The notes under the pieces were generated by a model. That model made no database searches, was not told the DNA's origin, and worked only from the letters and a program-made list of their open reading frames with translations. A stretch of DNA of 25,070 bases from Chara braunii (Eukaryota > Streptophyta > Charophyceae > Charales > Characeae), in NCBI GenBank assembly GCA_003427395.1, contig BFEA01000323.1, forward strand, positions 965,463 through 990,532, written 5' to 3'. Shown piece after piece: positions 1 through 9,435 of this stretch (within the stretch, counting starts at the first letter, position 1; each line of letters starts with the position of its first letter). The position numbers and the translations under genes were made by a program.

Positions 1-128
1 ATCCACGAAACAAAGAAAGGTCTGTCACAGCCAAAAAATACACTCCAGACACGCCGCTGGCACTAGAGGCACAGCATGGCGCCTAGTAACGGCCCCGATG
101 GGCGGTTTTTTGGCCCACCTGGTTTACC

Positions 129-178
129 CGGGCGGGCCCGCCGGGCCCAACTGGCCGGGCCCAACTCGACCGGGCGGC
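129..178. repeat. GC-rich short tandem motif
   Basis: The motif CCGGGCCCAACT appears in near-tandem copies inside a stretch that is almost entirely G and C, and it forms overlapping GGGCCC palindromes. This is seen directly. It contrasts with the AT-richer flank from 190 onward. GGCC-rich words of this kind recur in the dispersed elements at 13.4-13.7 kb and 15.0-15.4 kb, so it may be a fragment of a related repeat, but the link is weak. Confidence 0.5.
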
Positions 179-255
179 ATCCTCAGTCAGACATTTACAT
201 GATTTACTTCTTCTGTTAGTAAAAATGCATTATGAATCTGACAAAGTGTGCCTGT

Positions 256-540
256 CAAATGTTGTGGAGAATCGCAGACTCCAGTTTATGAAGTTTTTCT
301 CCATCCCGCCCAGTGTGGACACCTCTAAGAAACCCGGTGCATCCTTGATCAACCAACCCATCAGCTGCTATAGATTAACGTGCTGAGAACCCGATCAAAG
401 GTTGTGGAGAACCGCAACTTTCAATTTACGACTTTCTTTTTTTCACTTCCCATTGATTGCAGACAGCTACTCTAGGCACCTTGTGCACCGTTGTACAACC
501 AACCCATCACCCCTGCTACAGACTCACAAGCGAACCCGCC
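256..540. repeat. Degenerate ~140-bp tandem duplication
   Basis: GTTGTGGAGAAtCGCA near 260 recurs as GTTGTGGAGAAcCGCA near 400. The word AACCAACCCATCA at 351 recurs at 497. The two units are therefore 140-146 bp apart and have diverged by small indels. The second unit contains a pyrimidine tract ending in TTGCAG at about 464, which resembles a plus-strand splice acceptor, but no supporting plus-strand exon follows. Confidence 0.5.
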
Positions 541-1135
541 TCTACAGCAAAACTGTTTAACATCTGCCCCTCAATGCAACGATGTCGGAACAAATCCACC
601 GCACAACCCGAGAATTCATATCCAACCGAATCCAAATCCAAATCCAAATGCAAATGACGACCACCATCCAGATTCACCAAGACAAGTCGTAACTGAATGA
701 AATACAAATGTCATCAAAGTATCAAACACAGTCACAAAAGAATTCAATCCATGGACCAACCAACAGCACCCCCAAGCCCAGCCCAGCCCAGCCCAGTCCA
801 GCCACCCCAGCTCTACCGACTACGCCTAATACCAAACAACCCACCAACCATAAAGTAAACCAACCTATCGAAAGGAACAATTACAAAAAAAAAACAAGTC
901 ACGCCATCCCGTCCCCTGATGTCCCATCCTGTTCCGACCTCATTCTGGCACATTGGATTCGATACCATCCATCAAACACTCAACCAACCAGCCAACTCAC
1001 CACTCCGTCAATGCAACATGCACAGCATGACACCTATATATTCAGTAGGAACGTTTGCAAGAAAAAGAAAATGAGATCACATGCACCAAGGTCCAAGGAC
1101 GCCAGTACATAACAGTGGTTTATATCAAAGTGGAC
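541..1135. other. Non-coding 3' flank of the giant minus-strand frame
   Basis: Frames here are short and of simple composition. A CCCAG pentamer microsatellite lies at 772-803 and a short AAATCC-type run at about 628-655. The stretch has C-rich, G-poor plus-strand composition with frequent CCAACCA words. If the giant frame continues by splicing, the next exon should lie in this region or beyond position 1, but I could not pick it out. Confidence 0.5.
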
Positions 1136-1139
1136 TTAC
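1134..1139 (-). other. Candidate 5' splice site over the stop codon
   Basis: Reading the minus strand, the giant frame ends CAC AAG TAA GTC. The hexamer GTAAGT, a perfect match to the eukaryotic donor consensus, starts at 1139 and contains the stop codon. If it is used, the exon ends at 1140 and translation continues in an exon at lower coordinates. The preceding AA instead of AG slightly weakens the site. Seen directly; use is inferred. Confidence 0.45.
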
Positions 1140-4100
1140 TTGTGCTTCTTCCTCGGACGTGAATGAAATTTTTGCTGGAGGAGTTCTTTGAGAGAGTTCC
1201 ACCTCTGCGCCCTTTTCCTCCTCAAGAGCTCCTCCGGGCCACCTGCTTCCCCTTCGACATCTCTCTCAAGCTGCTCTTGTTGTTCCGCATCCACTTCCCG
1301 CAGGAAGCCATTCAGATCAACTCCTGATGTGCCAGTTATGCCATCAGCATCCCGGTTCCAGTACCGCATGCCCTCACGTGGCACTTCTAAAGATGAAGAA
1401 CCGACCACACCTTCAGAGTTGACCCCTTCCACTTCCTCCCTGCATGTCAGATCGACGGCCAGATCCAAGAACCCGTCACCACACTCCAGCATCCCTGCCG
1501 CACCCATAACCAGTTGGCGATCGCCCTTTCCATCAGCGCTCAGGTCTTCCATCCGTGCCCCTGCCTCTTGCCGTTTTGTTAAATTGCCGACATCCTGTTT
1601 AAATCTTGCCTTTGGCCGACTTCTTTCTTCGTCTTCCCTGCCCAGAGAACTCAACTCGACTTCAAGATTCCCAGCACCAAAGCACTTGCTGCGGCATACC
1701 TCCCGCTGTACGTCCTCCTTGCCAAGGGGAAGGCCCTCTTGCTCAGGATGAGACCCTCCTGGAAGAATAGGCCCCTCTTTCGCGCTAGTGGGTGCTTGTG
1801 AAACTCCATCAGCTTTCAATCTCTTCCTCACCTTGGTTTGTTTTTCATGCCATCCTTCCCCAGACTCCAGAGGCCCTCCATGAGTGTCAGGTGGTTTTCC
1901 ATTTTCCTCTTCAGGACCCTGCCCTACAGCTCCACGATTCGCCCTACCTGCGCATGGGGCTCTGTGTGTGCCTCCAGTTTTGGCTGGAGGCATTCCATCC
2001 TCTCCTTCCGCTGTGCTTCTACTCGAGTTCCGCACAGATCGAACCCAAGTTAATGCTTCACAGCTACTGCGCTCACGAATGGTGTCAGATTCCATTTGTT
2101 CATAGCCATCTTCAAATCTTACTTCCATCTTCACAGCTTTCCTCCTGAAATACACCTTCAAGGGGGGAGCCTGACCGCATGCACCATCATCTACGACGGT
2201 AACATTGGCAATATTTGGTCCCTCTCCATCTGATCTCCTTGCCTCATATGCGAGCTCAACTGCTGAATACGCAGGACGGCAATCTTTATCCCCCCTCACT
2301 CTCTCCTCTTTCACCGTCCTACCAGCATCTGCTGAGTCATATAAAAGCTCTGCTGTGCCAGTGCTGCCCCTCGTAACATCCCCAGCTACCTGATCATTTG
2401 TCACTCTCCTTGCCCTGCTTCTCCTCTTACTCCTTGCTTCACGCCTCACGCACGCCATACTCCCTACAATTGCCTTCGCTTCCTCACTTCCCCCATTGCC
2501 ATTCTGTTCTGAGCACTTTTTCATCAGTCCCGAGGAAACACCCTCGGCTCCATCCACACCTTCAATTCTCATTTTGCATGCTGACGCTTCCACTTGCCGG
2601 ACTTTCTTGTCAACAACACACGCCTTCAACGCCGCTGTCTTAGCCATCATAGCAAGCCGTTTAGGACCAGTCCTCTCCCCACCTGCCCATTCATCTTTGG
2701 ACAACCTTTCGATAGGCTCCGCTCCTCTGTTTCCCCTGTCACTTCCCCCACCTCTTGTGCCAGATGTTCTCACCTTGCAAGAAGTGGCACGAGCACGCTT
2801 TGTTTGGTCCACACTTCCTGGGTCACCGGCAAGGGGAAACTGGCCAGGCAAGACTTTGTCGGTTTCCTTTTCTGCTGCCTGAGGGAAGCCTGTCTTGTCG
2901 ATCTTAGGTTTCCCAACCTGCTTCTTCTTCACACGTCCAATGCCCGAACACTTCTTGCGATGGCTCCATCCTCGTGCCTTTCCTCGTAATCTCGCTCGCC
3001 TCAGATCTCTGCCTCCTCCTCGAGGAGGTTCTCCAACTCGTTCCTTTCCGCTTATGGCTGCCACCATGCCCACTCCACCAGGTAGGCGGTCATTCATCTG
3101 ACGATCAGACGAATGCAGAACCAAATCATGATTGTTCGACCCTCGAGCTCTGACGGGTTTGCGCCCTCTTCGCGCAGTACTCGACCACTTCCGTTCCACT
3201 GCAAAGCTGAGCTGTTCGGATGAAGTTGAAGTCTTCTGTGCAGATGCAATGTTTCCCGCCACATGCTGGGATACGTCCAATTTTCTCAGAGTGCTGCCAT
3301 CCTGTGTTGCAGACTCTGTGAGGTGGTCTGTCGCAGCAGGTGAGTGTGATCCTGATGCCACTCTGCTCGGCGAACTGGACGCTCCCACGCGCACTACTTT
3401 GAACTCTCTATCTGGCCTGAACTTGGTATCGGGGGGTGACCTTCTCTTCACATCTCCACCACAAGCATCAGCAGCAGCAGCAACAGTGACAACACTTCCA
3501 CTGCATTCCCCTGCACTGGCAACACCCATCGCCGACTGATCATCAGTTCTGCCATCCCCTGCTTTCCGCCTTCTTGCCAAACGCTCTGCGGTGCCTAGAA
3601 TACTGTTCATACGAGTTCGAAGATGAACAGGAGAGCCCGCAGGCACACTCTGGCAGAGCAACTCTGCTGCTCGCTTGACAGCTGTGGCCGCTCTAGCGGT
3701 TGCTGCAACTGCCAGACTGGCTTTTTCAGAGGCAATTTTAGTTGCTTGGCGTGCCCGCTGGCGAGCTTTTGCTGCAACTTCAGCCAGCTCCTTTGCTTTG
3801 GCCTCTCTTGCAGCTTCCTCCTGGTCAAGCTCTTGTCCTTTCCCATCAGCCCCTGATCCATCACAGCGATGTGCATCCAACTGGGCAATAGAATCCCGTT
3901 GTAGTCCATTTGAAAGGCTGGCCGCTTGTTCTTCACCATCAGCCGCTGAAGCATCACATCGGCGTGCATGCAGCGAGACAAGAGAATCCCGTTGTCGTCC
4001 TTCTGAATGGTTGGTGGCACCTCTGGCATTGGAGGCACTTGGGCTCTTTGGTGCCACATGTGTTCCCCCTACTCTAGCTGTTGCCGGCCCCTTAGACGGA

Positions 4101-7100
4101 TGCAGTTCAGTAGCAGCTGCAGATTGGCTACGGATGGCCCCTGAGGAGCTTGCAATGCCTGATCCCTCCCTATAGCCACTGTCTCCCTGATGCTTTCTCT
4201 TGCTTGGCAATGATTGAGGCAACGGTCGATGGGTGCTGTTGGGGGGCTCCACAGCTGCCCGAGCTTTTAATGACAGCACAGAGCGCCGAGCTACAGCTTT
4301 ACCGGTGATTCTGTTGCGAGCATCCCTTGGTGGCGTCTCAGCTGCAGGTTTCAATGCACTGCTGGGTGCACCACGTGTTTCCGTAATGGCCGAGGCATTG
4401 GGGAAAGGAGACAAAGGGTGGCCAGTTGCACGGACTGTCTGCGATGGGGATTGGGCCCCTTGAGCCAAATTGGAGGAGAGATGTGGGACAACATGTAGTG
4501 TCAGGTGAGGCTTGGGCTCCGGGAGAATTTCTTCCGATGCCCCATCACCTGAAAGGGATGGATTGAACCCGGGTGTAGGAATCATGCCTGAGAAAGCCGC
4601 CTTACTGGCAGCAGCAATGTTATACACATTAGACCTGAGAATGAGTGAAGACTGTCTCCCTGGAACCAACTTTGGTACCAGTTGTGTTAGGGCAGAGACG
4701 GGAGGGTTGCTACCATCCGGACCATGCTTTCCACCAGCCAACAAGCGTCGTCCCGCTGACACTCTGTCGCCCCGCTCTGGAACCTCGTGTGAAGAAGCCA
4801 TACTGACCGGCGGGATAGTTCGTCCACTGCTCGTAGGAATGCCTGGGGCTGTTGCCTGGGCAGAGTGGACTGAGCCAGCATGCCACGAAGATCCTCCCGC
4901 CGAGGTATTACTGTCCACATGCATTGCACTAGGTGCGCATGGATTGTCAGAGCCAGTCCCCACGTTCGGTAGAGATAAGACGTCTGTATCAGGACCCGGA
5001 TTGCTTTGGTCAAAATAGATAAGAATGGAGTCATTCTGGGGTAACTCGGCCTCAGGCCGAAGGAGTGATGTCAAGTCCTGATTCAGATCACTCATCACAC
5101 CTAGTGATTCACAGCGGGGCAAAGGGTGGACAACCCCACACTCGGAGACGAGCACTGGACCCTGAGGTAGACAAGTCAATGCCTCCTCCTTCAGCCGGCC
5201 ACCATCACAAGTGGAAACCATGCCATCACTACACTTCTCCACTGATATCTCCTGACCTTTCATACCTTCAGCATCTTGATTGCCCTCCTCAGGGCAGCTG
5301 CCACGCCTGGCAAGGCCGTTCCCATGGCCAAGGCTCGTCTCCGTTTGCTGAGTGCCGATGCAAGGCTGCAATAATACTGCACTCGCAGAACCTGGAGCGC
5401 CATCAGCCGGCACAAGATCGACGATTGCAGTCACCTTTCCACCAAGAGAATCAGCATCCGTTGAAGAGGGTGAAGGCCCAACCCCTTCTCCAGAAGCACC
5501 TGGCAGAACAGCTTCACAATCCGGACGCAAAATCCCACAGTCCACAGTCTGCACTGACAAGCCGTCCTCATCAACAGCAACAGTTTGGATCAAAGCAGGC
5601 CCTTGCTGCTCCCTGCCACCACCATCGCTTGTTGCAGTACCGGCACTGCCAGTTGCCACGTTTTCAACTGCTTGTGTGATCTTCTCCACCCCTCCATTCT
5701 CTGTCGTAGTTCCTGATACGCATTCTCCTTCTCTTCGAGGCAAGTCAGCCAATGGGAGGTGCAGAAGAAGTACAGGGTTAGTACTCAACACTCCAGCGTT
5801 ACCGGCCAGTGTCTCCGCAGCAATCAAAGGTTGTTCAGGAACAGCCAGAAACGTTCCAGGAGGTGCCAACACCGAGTCAGGCTGCAAATCGTCACCACCA
5901 AGACGTTGTCCTGGGGTCTCACTACCCATGGTTGAACTCGGCTGGACCCTGGAGCTCTCGGTGGCTCCATTCCTCGTGCCCCCTTTAGGGTTGTCATCTG
6001 ATAAACCGCCCTTGCCATTCTGGTTTTTTGGTACGTCAACAGCGTGAACCAAATCGACATCAACCTTGCAGACAATGGCTTGCTGCTGCCTGCTTCCGCT
6101 TGCACGTTCGACCATGCAAACGGCACCTTTGGGTTCAGCCACCTCCATTCCTGTTGTTGTGGCAAATGAGAACTTCACTCCAGGTCCAGGTTCTTCAGAA
6201 CAGTCCTGACCCGCCTTTTCATTTGCGCCGGGAACGCAAACTTGAGGCCCAACTTCTGACAGAAGAGCGCTGGAACATTCCTCATGGCCTGTGCTTTTCA
6301 CCCTTCGCTCAGACTCCTGAATACCTTCCTCTTCGATGGCCACAACCGTCACATCAACCATACCCGAAATCTCTGAGCGTTCCACTGTTCCTCCATGCGC
6401 CTTCTCACTGAGTTCGTTTCCCAGGTTAACTCCACCACCTTCTCTGCCATTGGTAACATCCATGTCACTCACAGAATTCTCTTCTCCGCGACCCGCTTCG
6501 CCAGTCTCCCTCCCAGTTAAAGTCTGCACATGTGGCATTGCTCCTTTGAATCCATGAACGACAGAGCAAGTAGCATTACACTCCCGTTCCACCTCCTCGG
6601 CGCTCGAGTATTTCCCATCTCTCAACTCCCCTAAGGCTGGAAGCACTGGTCTCAGCAGACCAAAGTTCACCTGCTTTCCGGCCTCTTCGTCATTCTCATC
6701 CTTTCGATCCGTACATCCATTTTTCCGCTGCTTAACTTCATCTGTCATGTTGTCACTCTTGGCCATGCCTGCCCCTTTCACATCACTCCCCACAGAACCA
6801 GCAGTATTCAGCTCACTGCCATCAGCAACTGCCCCATTGGCCAATGCGGAGCAAGTGTGACCCTTGTTTGACTCCCCAACCACGTTTACTGTCTTGCTAC
6901 CATCACCATCACCGAAAGGCCTATCACCACGCCCTTTCTCACCGTTATCCATGCCACCTGCCTCAACAGATTCAATAGCCACACAGCTGTCTTTCTCTAA
7001 ACAGCCATGCTTCAAAAAGGTGCATAGGAGTTCCTTCGGCCCCACGTCCTTGCTCGAGGCTCGGCTGTTCAGATCCTCCATTGTCAGTCCGGGAACAGAG

Positions 7101-8107
7101 TGATCTGCTCCTCCCAACCCTCTCCCTCGACATTCCAAGACAGCTCTGCCCTCGATTCCTGATTGACTATTCTTCGGGACTCCGTCAGTTCCCTCTTGAA
7201 TTGGACCTGCCAAAACATTTGCCCTCATCTTTCCCGTCTCGACCCGCTTCCCCCAGGTTGAATAACAACTACCAACAGCAGCTGCAACAGCACTATCACT
7301 ACCAGGGTTCTCAGGGCCCAAATTGCACCCAGAGAAGAAATTCCCATCGTGAATCCCTGAGGACGGCACTTCTGCAACACTCTGTTCCGGAACTGTATTC
7401 CCTTCTCCATTGATCTCTACTGCTTCCATCGACAAGTCAGCAGGAAGCTGACTATATGGACTTGCATCATCATCCTCTTCCTTCTTGTCAAGATCGTGAC
7501 GCTCTTTCATGTAATCTTTCAAATCGCCGGTATGGAGCTGAGCTTTCAGTTCACCACTCTCCTCAACACTAACACATGCTGGCAATGATGTACCATGAGC
7601 ACCTTCCTGTTGTGAAGGAAGCGCTTTGCCCATTCCAGGAGCATCCATTGTATCTCCAGAGAGTGCTACTCGAACCCCCGCATTCCCTACAGGACGATTC
7701 TCCACTGCCCTTATCTCAGCTACTGCATCAACTGCATCTCTACTGCCAACCCCACCAGCATCTTCTCGACTTTCCTGAGCTTGTTGACCACTGCATGATG
7801 GCTCCTCATGCCCATCTTCTATCATCCCACCTGGGCATGCCTCTTCAGCCATGAGCATTGCACACTCAATAACTGCCCCGTCCGCGTCTATGCTCCTCTT
7901 TACATGACCCCCTACCTTATTTCTTATATCCCGTTCCTCCAGCATCACATCCCTGTTTCCCGCCTGTTCATTCTCCAACAGGCAACCCCGTTGCCTTACA
8001 AGTCCCGATGCATCTTCCTTCACTGTTCTCAGCACTACTCCTTCCTTCTCACCCTCTCTCCCGAACCCAACTCCCCTCCTCTCACCTCTGCTAAGCACTA
8101 CCATCAT
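1136..8107 (-). CDS. Giant disordered, probably nuclear protein (2323 codons)
   Basis: An uninterrupted frame of about 7 kb cannot be chance, so coding is secure, but I do not recognise the family. Residues 1 to about 1000 are low-complexity and rich in Gly, Glu, Ser and Val, with no membrane segment or signal peptide. A short ordered-looking patch near 1022-1045 contains ILIYFDQSNPGPDTDVL. Residues about 1368-1425 hold a 31-residue internal duplication (QRDSL..L.A.RCD repeated). Residues about 1430-1484 are an Ala/Lys/Glu/Arg-rich helix, probably a coiled coil (EAKAKELAEVAAKARQRARQ). RRGRKPVRARG near 1644 resembles an AT hook. Basic clusters lie at about 1699-1736 and 1884-1904, and the C-terminus ends in SRPRKKHK, so nuclear localisation and DNA or chromatin contact are likely. 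An acidic front followed by an Ala-rich coil loosely recalls plant Agenet/G2484-1-type proteins, but no Agenet domain is present. The ATG at 8107 is only the first Met in the frame; the true start may lie in an upstream exon, and the stop may be intronic. Confidence 0.82.
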   Translation of the reverse strand: MMVVLSRGERRGVGFGREGEKEGVVLRTVKEDASGLVRQRGCLLENEQAGNRDVMLEERDIRNKVGGHVKRSIDADGAVIECAMLMAEEACPGGMIEDGHEEPSCSGQQAQESREDAGGVGSRDAVDAVAEIRAVENRPVGNAGVRVALSGDTMDAPGMGKALPSQQEGAHGTSLPACVSVEESGELKAQLHTGDLKDYMKERHDLDKKEEDDDASPYSQLPADLSMEAVEINGEGNTVPEQSVAEVPSSGIHDGNFFSGCNLGPENPGSDSAVAAAVGSCYSTWGKRVETGKMRANVLAGPIQEGTDGVPKNSQSGIEGRAVLECRGRGLGGADHSVPGLTMEDLNSRASSKDVGPKELLCTFLKHGCLEKDSCVAIESVEAGGMDNGEKGRGDRPFGDGDGSKTVNVVGESNKGHTCSALANGAVADGSELNTAGSVGSDVKGAGMAKSDNMTDEVKQRKNGCTDRKDENDEEAGKQVNFGLLRPVLPALGELRDGKYSSAEEVERECNATCSVVHGFKGAMPHVQTLTGRETGEAGRGEENSVSDMDVTNGREGGGVNLGNELSEKAHGGTVERSEISGMVDVTVVAIEEEGIQESERRVKSTGHEECSSALLSEVGPQVCVPGANEKAGQDCSEEPGPGVKFSFATTTGMEVAEPKGAVCMVERASGSRQQQAIVCKVDVDLVHAVDVPKNQNGKGGLSDDNPKGGTRNGATESSRVQPSSTMGSETPGQRLGGDDLQPDSVLAPPGTFLAVPEQPLIAAETLAGNAGVLSTNPVLLLHLPLADLPRREGECVSGTTTENGGVEKITQAVENVATGSAGTATSDGGGREQQGPALIQTVAVDEDGLSVQTVDCGILRPDCEAVLPGASGEGVGPSPSSTDADSLGGKVTAIVDLVPADGAPGSASAVLLQPCIGTQQTETSLGHGNGLARRGSCPEEGNQDAEGMKGQEISVEKCSDGMVSTCDGGRLKEEALTCLPQGPVLVSECGVVHPLPRCESLGVMSDLNQDLTSLLRPEAELPQNDSILIYFDQSNPGPDTDVLSLPNVGTGSDNPCAPSAMHVDSNTSAGGSSWHAGSVHSAQATAPGIPTSSGRTIPPVSMASSHEVPERGDRVSAGRRLLAGGKHGPDGSNPPVSALTQLVPKLVPGRQSSLILRSNVYNIAAASKAAFSGMIPTPGFNPSLSGDGASEEILPEPKPHLTLHVVPHLSSNLAQGAQSPSQTVRATGHPLSPFPNASAITETRGAPSSALKPAAETPPRDARNRITGKAVARRSVLSLKARAAVEPPNSTHRPLPQSLPSKRKHQGDSGYREGSGIASSSGAIRSQSAAATELHPSKGPATARVGGTHVAPKSPSASNARGATNHSEGRQRDSLVSLHARRCDASAADGEEQAASLSNGLQRDSIAQLDAHRCDGSGADGKGQELDQEEAAREAKAKELAEVAAKARQRARQATKIASEKASLAVAATARAATAVKRAAELLCQSVPAGSPVHLRTRMNSILGTAERLARRRKAGDGRTDDQSAMGVASAGECSGSVVTVAAAADACGGDVKRRSPPDTKFRPDREFKVVRVGASSSPSRVASGSHSPAATDHLTESATQDGSTLRKLDVSQHVAGNIASAQKTSTSSEQLSFAVERKWSSTARRGRKPVRARGSNNHDLVLHSSDRQMNDRLPGGVGMVAAISGKERVGEPPRGGGRDLRRARLRGKARGWSHRKKCSGIGRVKKKQVGKPKIDKTGFPQAAEKETDKVLPGQFPLAGDPGSVDQTKRARATSCKVRTSGTRGGGSDRGNRGAEPIERLSKDEWAGGERTGPKRLAMMAKTAALKACVVDKKVRQVEASACKMRIEGVDGAEGVSSGLMKKCSEQNGNGGSEEAKAIVGSMACVRREARSKRRSRARRVTNDQVAGDVTRGSTGTAELLYDSADAGRTVKEERVRGDKDCRPAYSAVELAYEARRSDGEGPNIANVTVVDDGACGQAPPLKVYFRRKAVKMEVRFEDGYEQMESDTIRERSSCEALTWVRSVRNSSRSTAEGEDGMPPAKTGGTHRAPCAGRANRGAVGQGPEEENGKPPDTHGGPLESGEGWHEKQTKVRKRLKADGVSQAPTSAKEGPILPGGSHPEQEGLPLGKEDVQREVCRSKCFGAGNLEVELSSLGREDEERSRPKARFKQDVGNLTKRQEAGARMEDLSADGKGDRQLVMGAAGMLECGDGFLDLAVDLTCREEVEGVNSEGVVGSSSLEVPREGMRYWNRDADGITGTSGVDLNGFLREVDAEQQEQLERDVEGEAGGPEELLRRKRAQRWNSLKELLQQKFHSRPRKKHK
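3831..4003 (-). repeat. 31-residue internal duplication in the giant protein
   Basis: Within the giant frame the peptide QRDSLVSLHARRCDASAADG is followed 31 residues later by QRDSIAQLDAHRCDGSGADG. The copies match at QRDS, L, A, RCD, S and ADG, and the DNA shows the same 93-bp period. It sits directly before the Ala-rich coil. Because the duplication keeps the frame, it supports the view that this is a translated protein. Function unknown. Confidence 0.7.
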
Positions 8108-8334
8108 GTTGTCTTGCCCTTGATCTTCTCACGCCTTGTCCACGTGTACAAGTGGATGATGCCTCCCACACCAACAAAGGGTTGACTACCCTCTATGAGT
8201 ATGAAAGGTCTAATCTCCTTCACCCGTATAAGCTGCTCCACCTGCCACTCTCTGTCATCAGACTCATCACCCAGGTTCTCCACACTAACACTATTTCTGC
8301 TGCAAGATGTGTCTTTCCCACCCTTGCCACCATT
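8104..8334 (-). CDS. Coding-like frame overlapping the giant frame's ATG
   Basis: After an in-frame TGA, the minus strand is open for 76 codons from 8334 and stops at 8106-8104, so its TGA overlaps the ATG of the giant frame (ATGA). The composition looks like real protein: it contains NLGDESDDREWQVEQLIRV and later GGIIHLYTWTRREKIKG. There is no Met at its start. A pyrimidine-rich run at about 8361-8339 (minus) and TTGCAG ending near 8311 could act as a branch and acceptor region, making this an internal exon. The frame differs from that of the giant frame, so joining them needs splicing or a one- or two-base correction. No domain recognised. Confidence 0.4.
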   Translation of the reverse strand, partial: NGGKGGKDTSCSRNSVSVENLGDESDDREWQVEQLIRVKEIRPFILIEGSQPFVGVGGIIHLYTWTRREKIKGKTT

Positions 8335-8420
8335 TCAGAAAAAGAGGAAAAAAAATCGAAAGAATGAATACAACCGATACTAAAAGCACTGCGCCTCACA
8401 AAAGAGAACAAAACACATTT

Positions 8421-8813
8421 TCAGTCTTCCGACGTCAAATCTAATGCCTCATCTTTTGCTGGTTCTGATTAGCACTGTTACCCCAATCTCCAACCTCTCC
8501 ATATCCCCCTCTCACTTCAAACTTCCACAATGTTTCCTCCACAATCTTATACCACTTCCTCGTCTGGTCCGTCCCATCCCCAAGGCCACCCTAGGCATGT
8601 AGTACCTCTGCATCTTGCTCCCGCCACAGTACTTGTACAGCAGAACCCACCTCTGCTGTGTCTGACACAGAACACAGACCCAGTCCTTGAACCTCTGGTC
8701 AAACTCACTAACACTCTTTCAGCCACCGGGTCAGGGCTATCATACAAAGACCTGGACCTATATTGTGTCCAATTGGTCACAACCAGTGTCCTCCAAGGAA
8801 CTGTGTTCTTCAT
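8421..8813 (-). pseudogene. Frameshifted coding relic or mis-assembled 5' exon(s)
   Basis: Protein-like sequence continues across at least three minus-strand frames in order. Around 8760-8712 the frame reads YDSPDPVAERVLVS. From about 8703 to 8579 it reads FDQRFKDWVCVL, then QQRWVLLYKYCGG and YYMPRVALG. From 8578 to 8441 it reads DGTDQTRKWYKIVEETLWK, then YGEVGDWGNSANQ. From 8453 to 8421 it reads DEALDLTSED. Each switch is explained by a one-base indel rather than an obvious intron, which points to a decaying copy or to sequencing errors. The family is not recognised; the dense Trp, Tyr and Lys pattern argues for a folded domain. It lies directly upstream of the giant frame on the same strand, so it could be its N-terminal part. 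Confidence 0.45.
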
Positions 8814-8940
8814 TCGTCAAAACCTGCAACCATCCCTGCGAGCCGCCGAAGGGAGCAAAAGCCTTGAGGACTGAGATGCACAACAGATCAAACATATCAA
8901 GACACACAACGCCCATTGATGTTCAGCCGCATGAATTGAG

Positions 8941-8944
8941 TTCT

Positions 8945-8991
<47 letters not shown>
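8941..8991. repeat. (CT)n microsatellite
   Basis: About 50 bp of essentially uninterrupted CT dinucleotides follow a few TTC units. It separates the coding relic upstream of the giant frame from the simple-sequence region to the right. Such tracts are polymorphic and can form triplex structures. Confidence 0.95.
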
Positions 8992-8994
<3 letters not shown>

Positions 8995-9071
8995 TTCTCT
9001 GCCCACAGCGCAGCACTCAAGAACAACATTCGGCAGCACCACGCAATGCAAAGAGGGTTCATATCATGCGC

Positions 9072-9319
9072 TGTAAAAGAGTTTTCCGCCAAACAACACG
9101 AAATGATTTTGCGCCACATGATTTCGTACACTGCAGGCCAGGGTTGCATCCCCGCCCACCATCAACCCCGACCGCCGATTTTGCAGCCTACCGGTAGGGC
9201 TGACCAGTCGGCAGTCTGCCCACCAGTTAGTAAACAGCCATCCACTTTTTATTTTTTTTTTAATCTGACTATGGGCTTGCTGAGTACAGCCCAAATCCGC
9301 TCAGAAACTTTTAGAGATT
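9072..9319. other. No gene seen
   Basis: Short frames only. The segment includes a T-rich run at about 9246-9262 and no recognisable motif, and it leads into the G-rich block. Confidence 0.4.
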
Positions 9320-9421
9320 GGGGGGGTGGGGTGGGGGGGTTGGGGGGATATAAGGGTGTTGGGGGGCGGTTTAGTGGTGTTGGGCGGGTGTATGGGGGTG
9401 TTGATGGGGTTATTAGGGGTT
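9320..9421 (+). repeat. G-rich tract with G-quadruplex motif
   Basis: Positions 9320-9347 contain four G-runs of at least four bases separated by single T or TT, a textbook G-quadruplex pattern on the plus strand. The remaining bases to about 9421 keep GGGTGTT and GGGGTTAT words. It is only loosely telomere-like and not a regular telomeric array. Confidence 0.85.
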
Positions 9422-9435
9422 ATGGACTCCAAAAA

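Noticed and set aside
541-1112. 134-codon plus-strand frame at 708-1112 as a gene
   Set aside because: Composition is dominated by Pro, Thr, Ser and Asn from C- and A-rich simple sequence; no motif and no start context stand out.
1188-7854. Many plus-strand frames of 60-230 codons
   Set aside because: They lie antisense to the 2323-codon frame and are explained by the same GC-biased codons; none shows a recognisable motif.
8941-9149. Frames with long Ser-Leu or Arg-Glu runs
   Set aside because: They are translations of the (CT)n microsatellite.
9320-9421. Interstitial telomere
   Set aside because: The G-rich words are irregular and do not form TTTAGGG or TTAGGG arrays.
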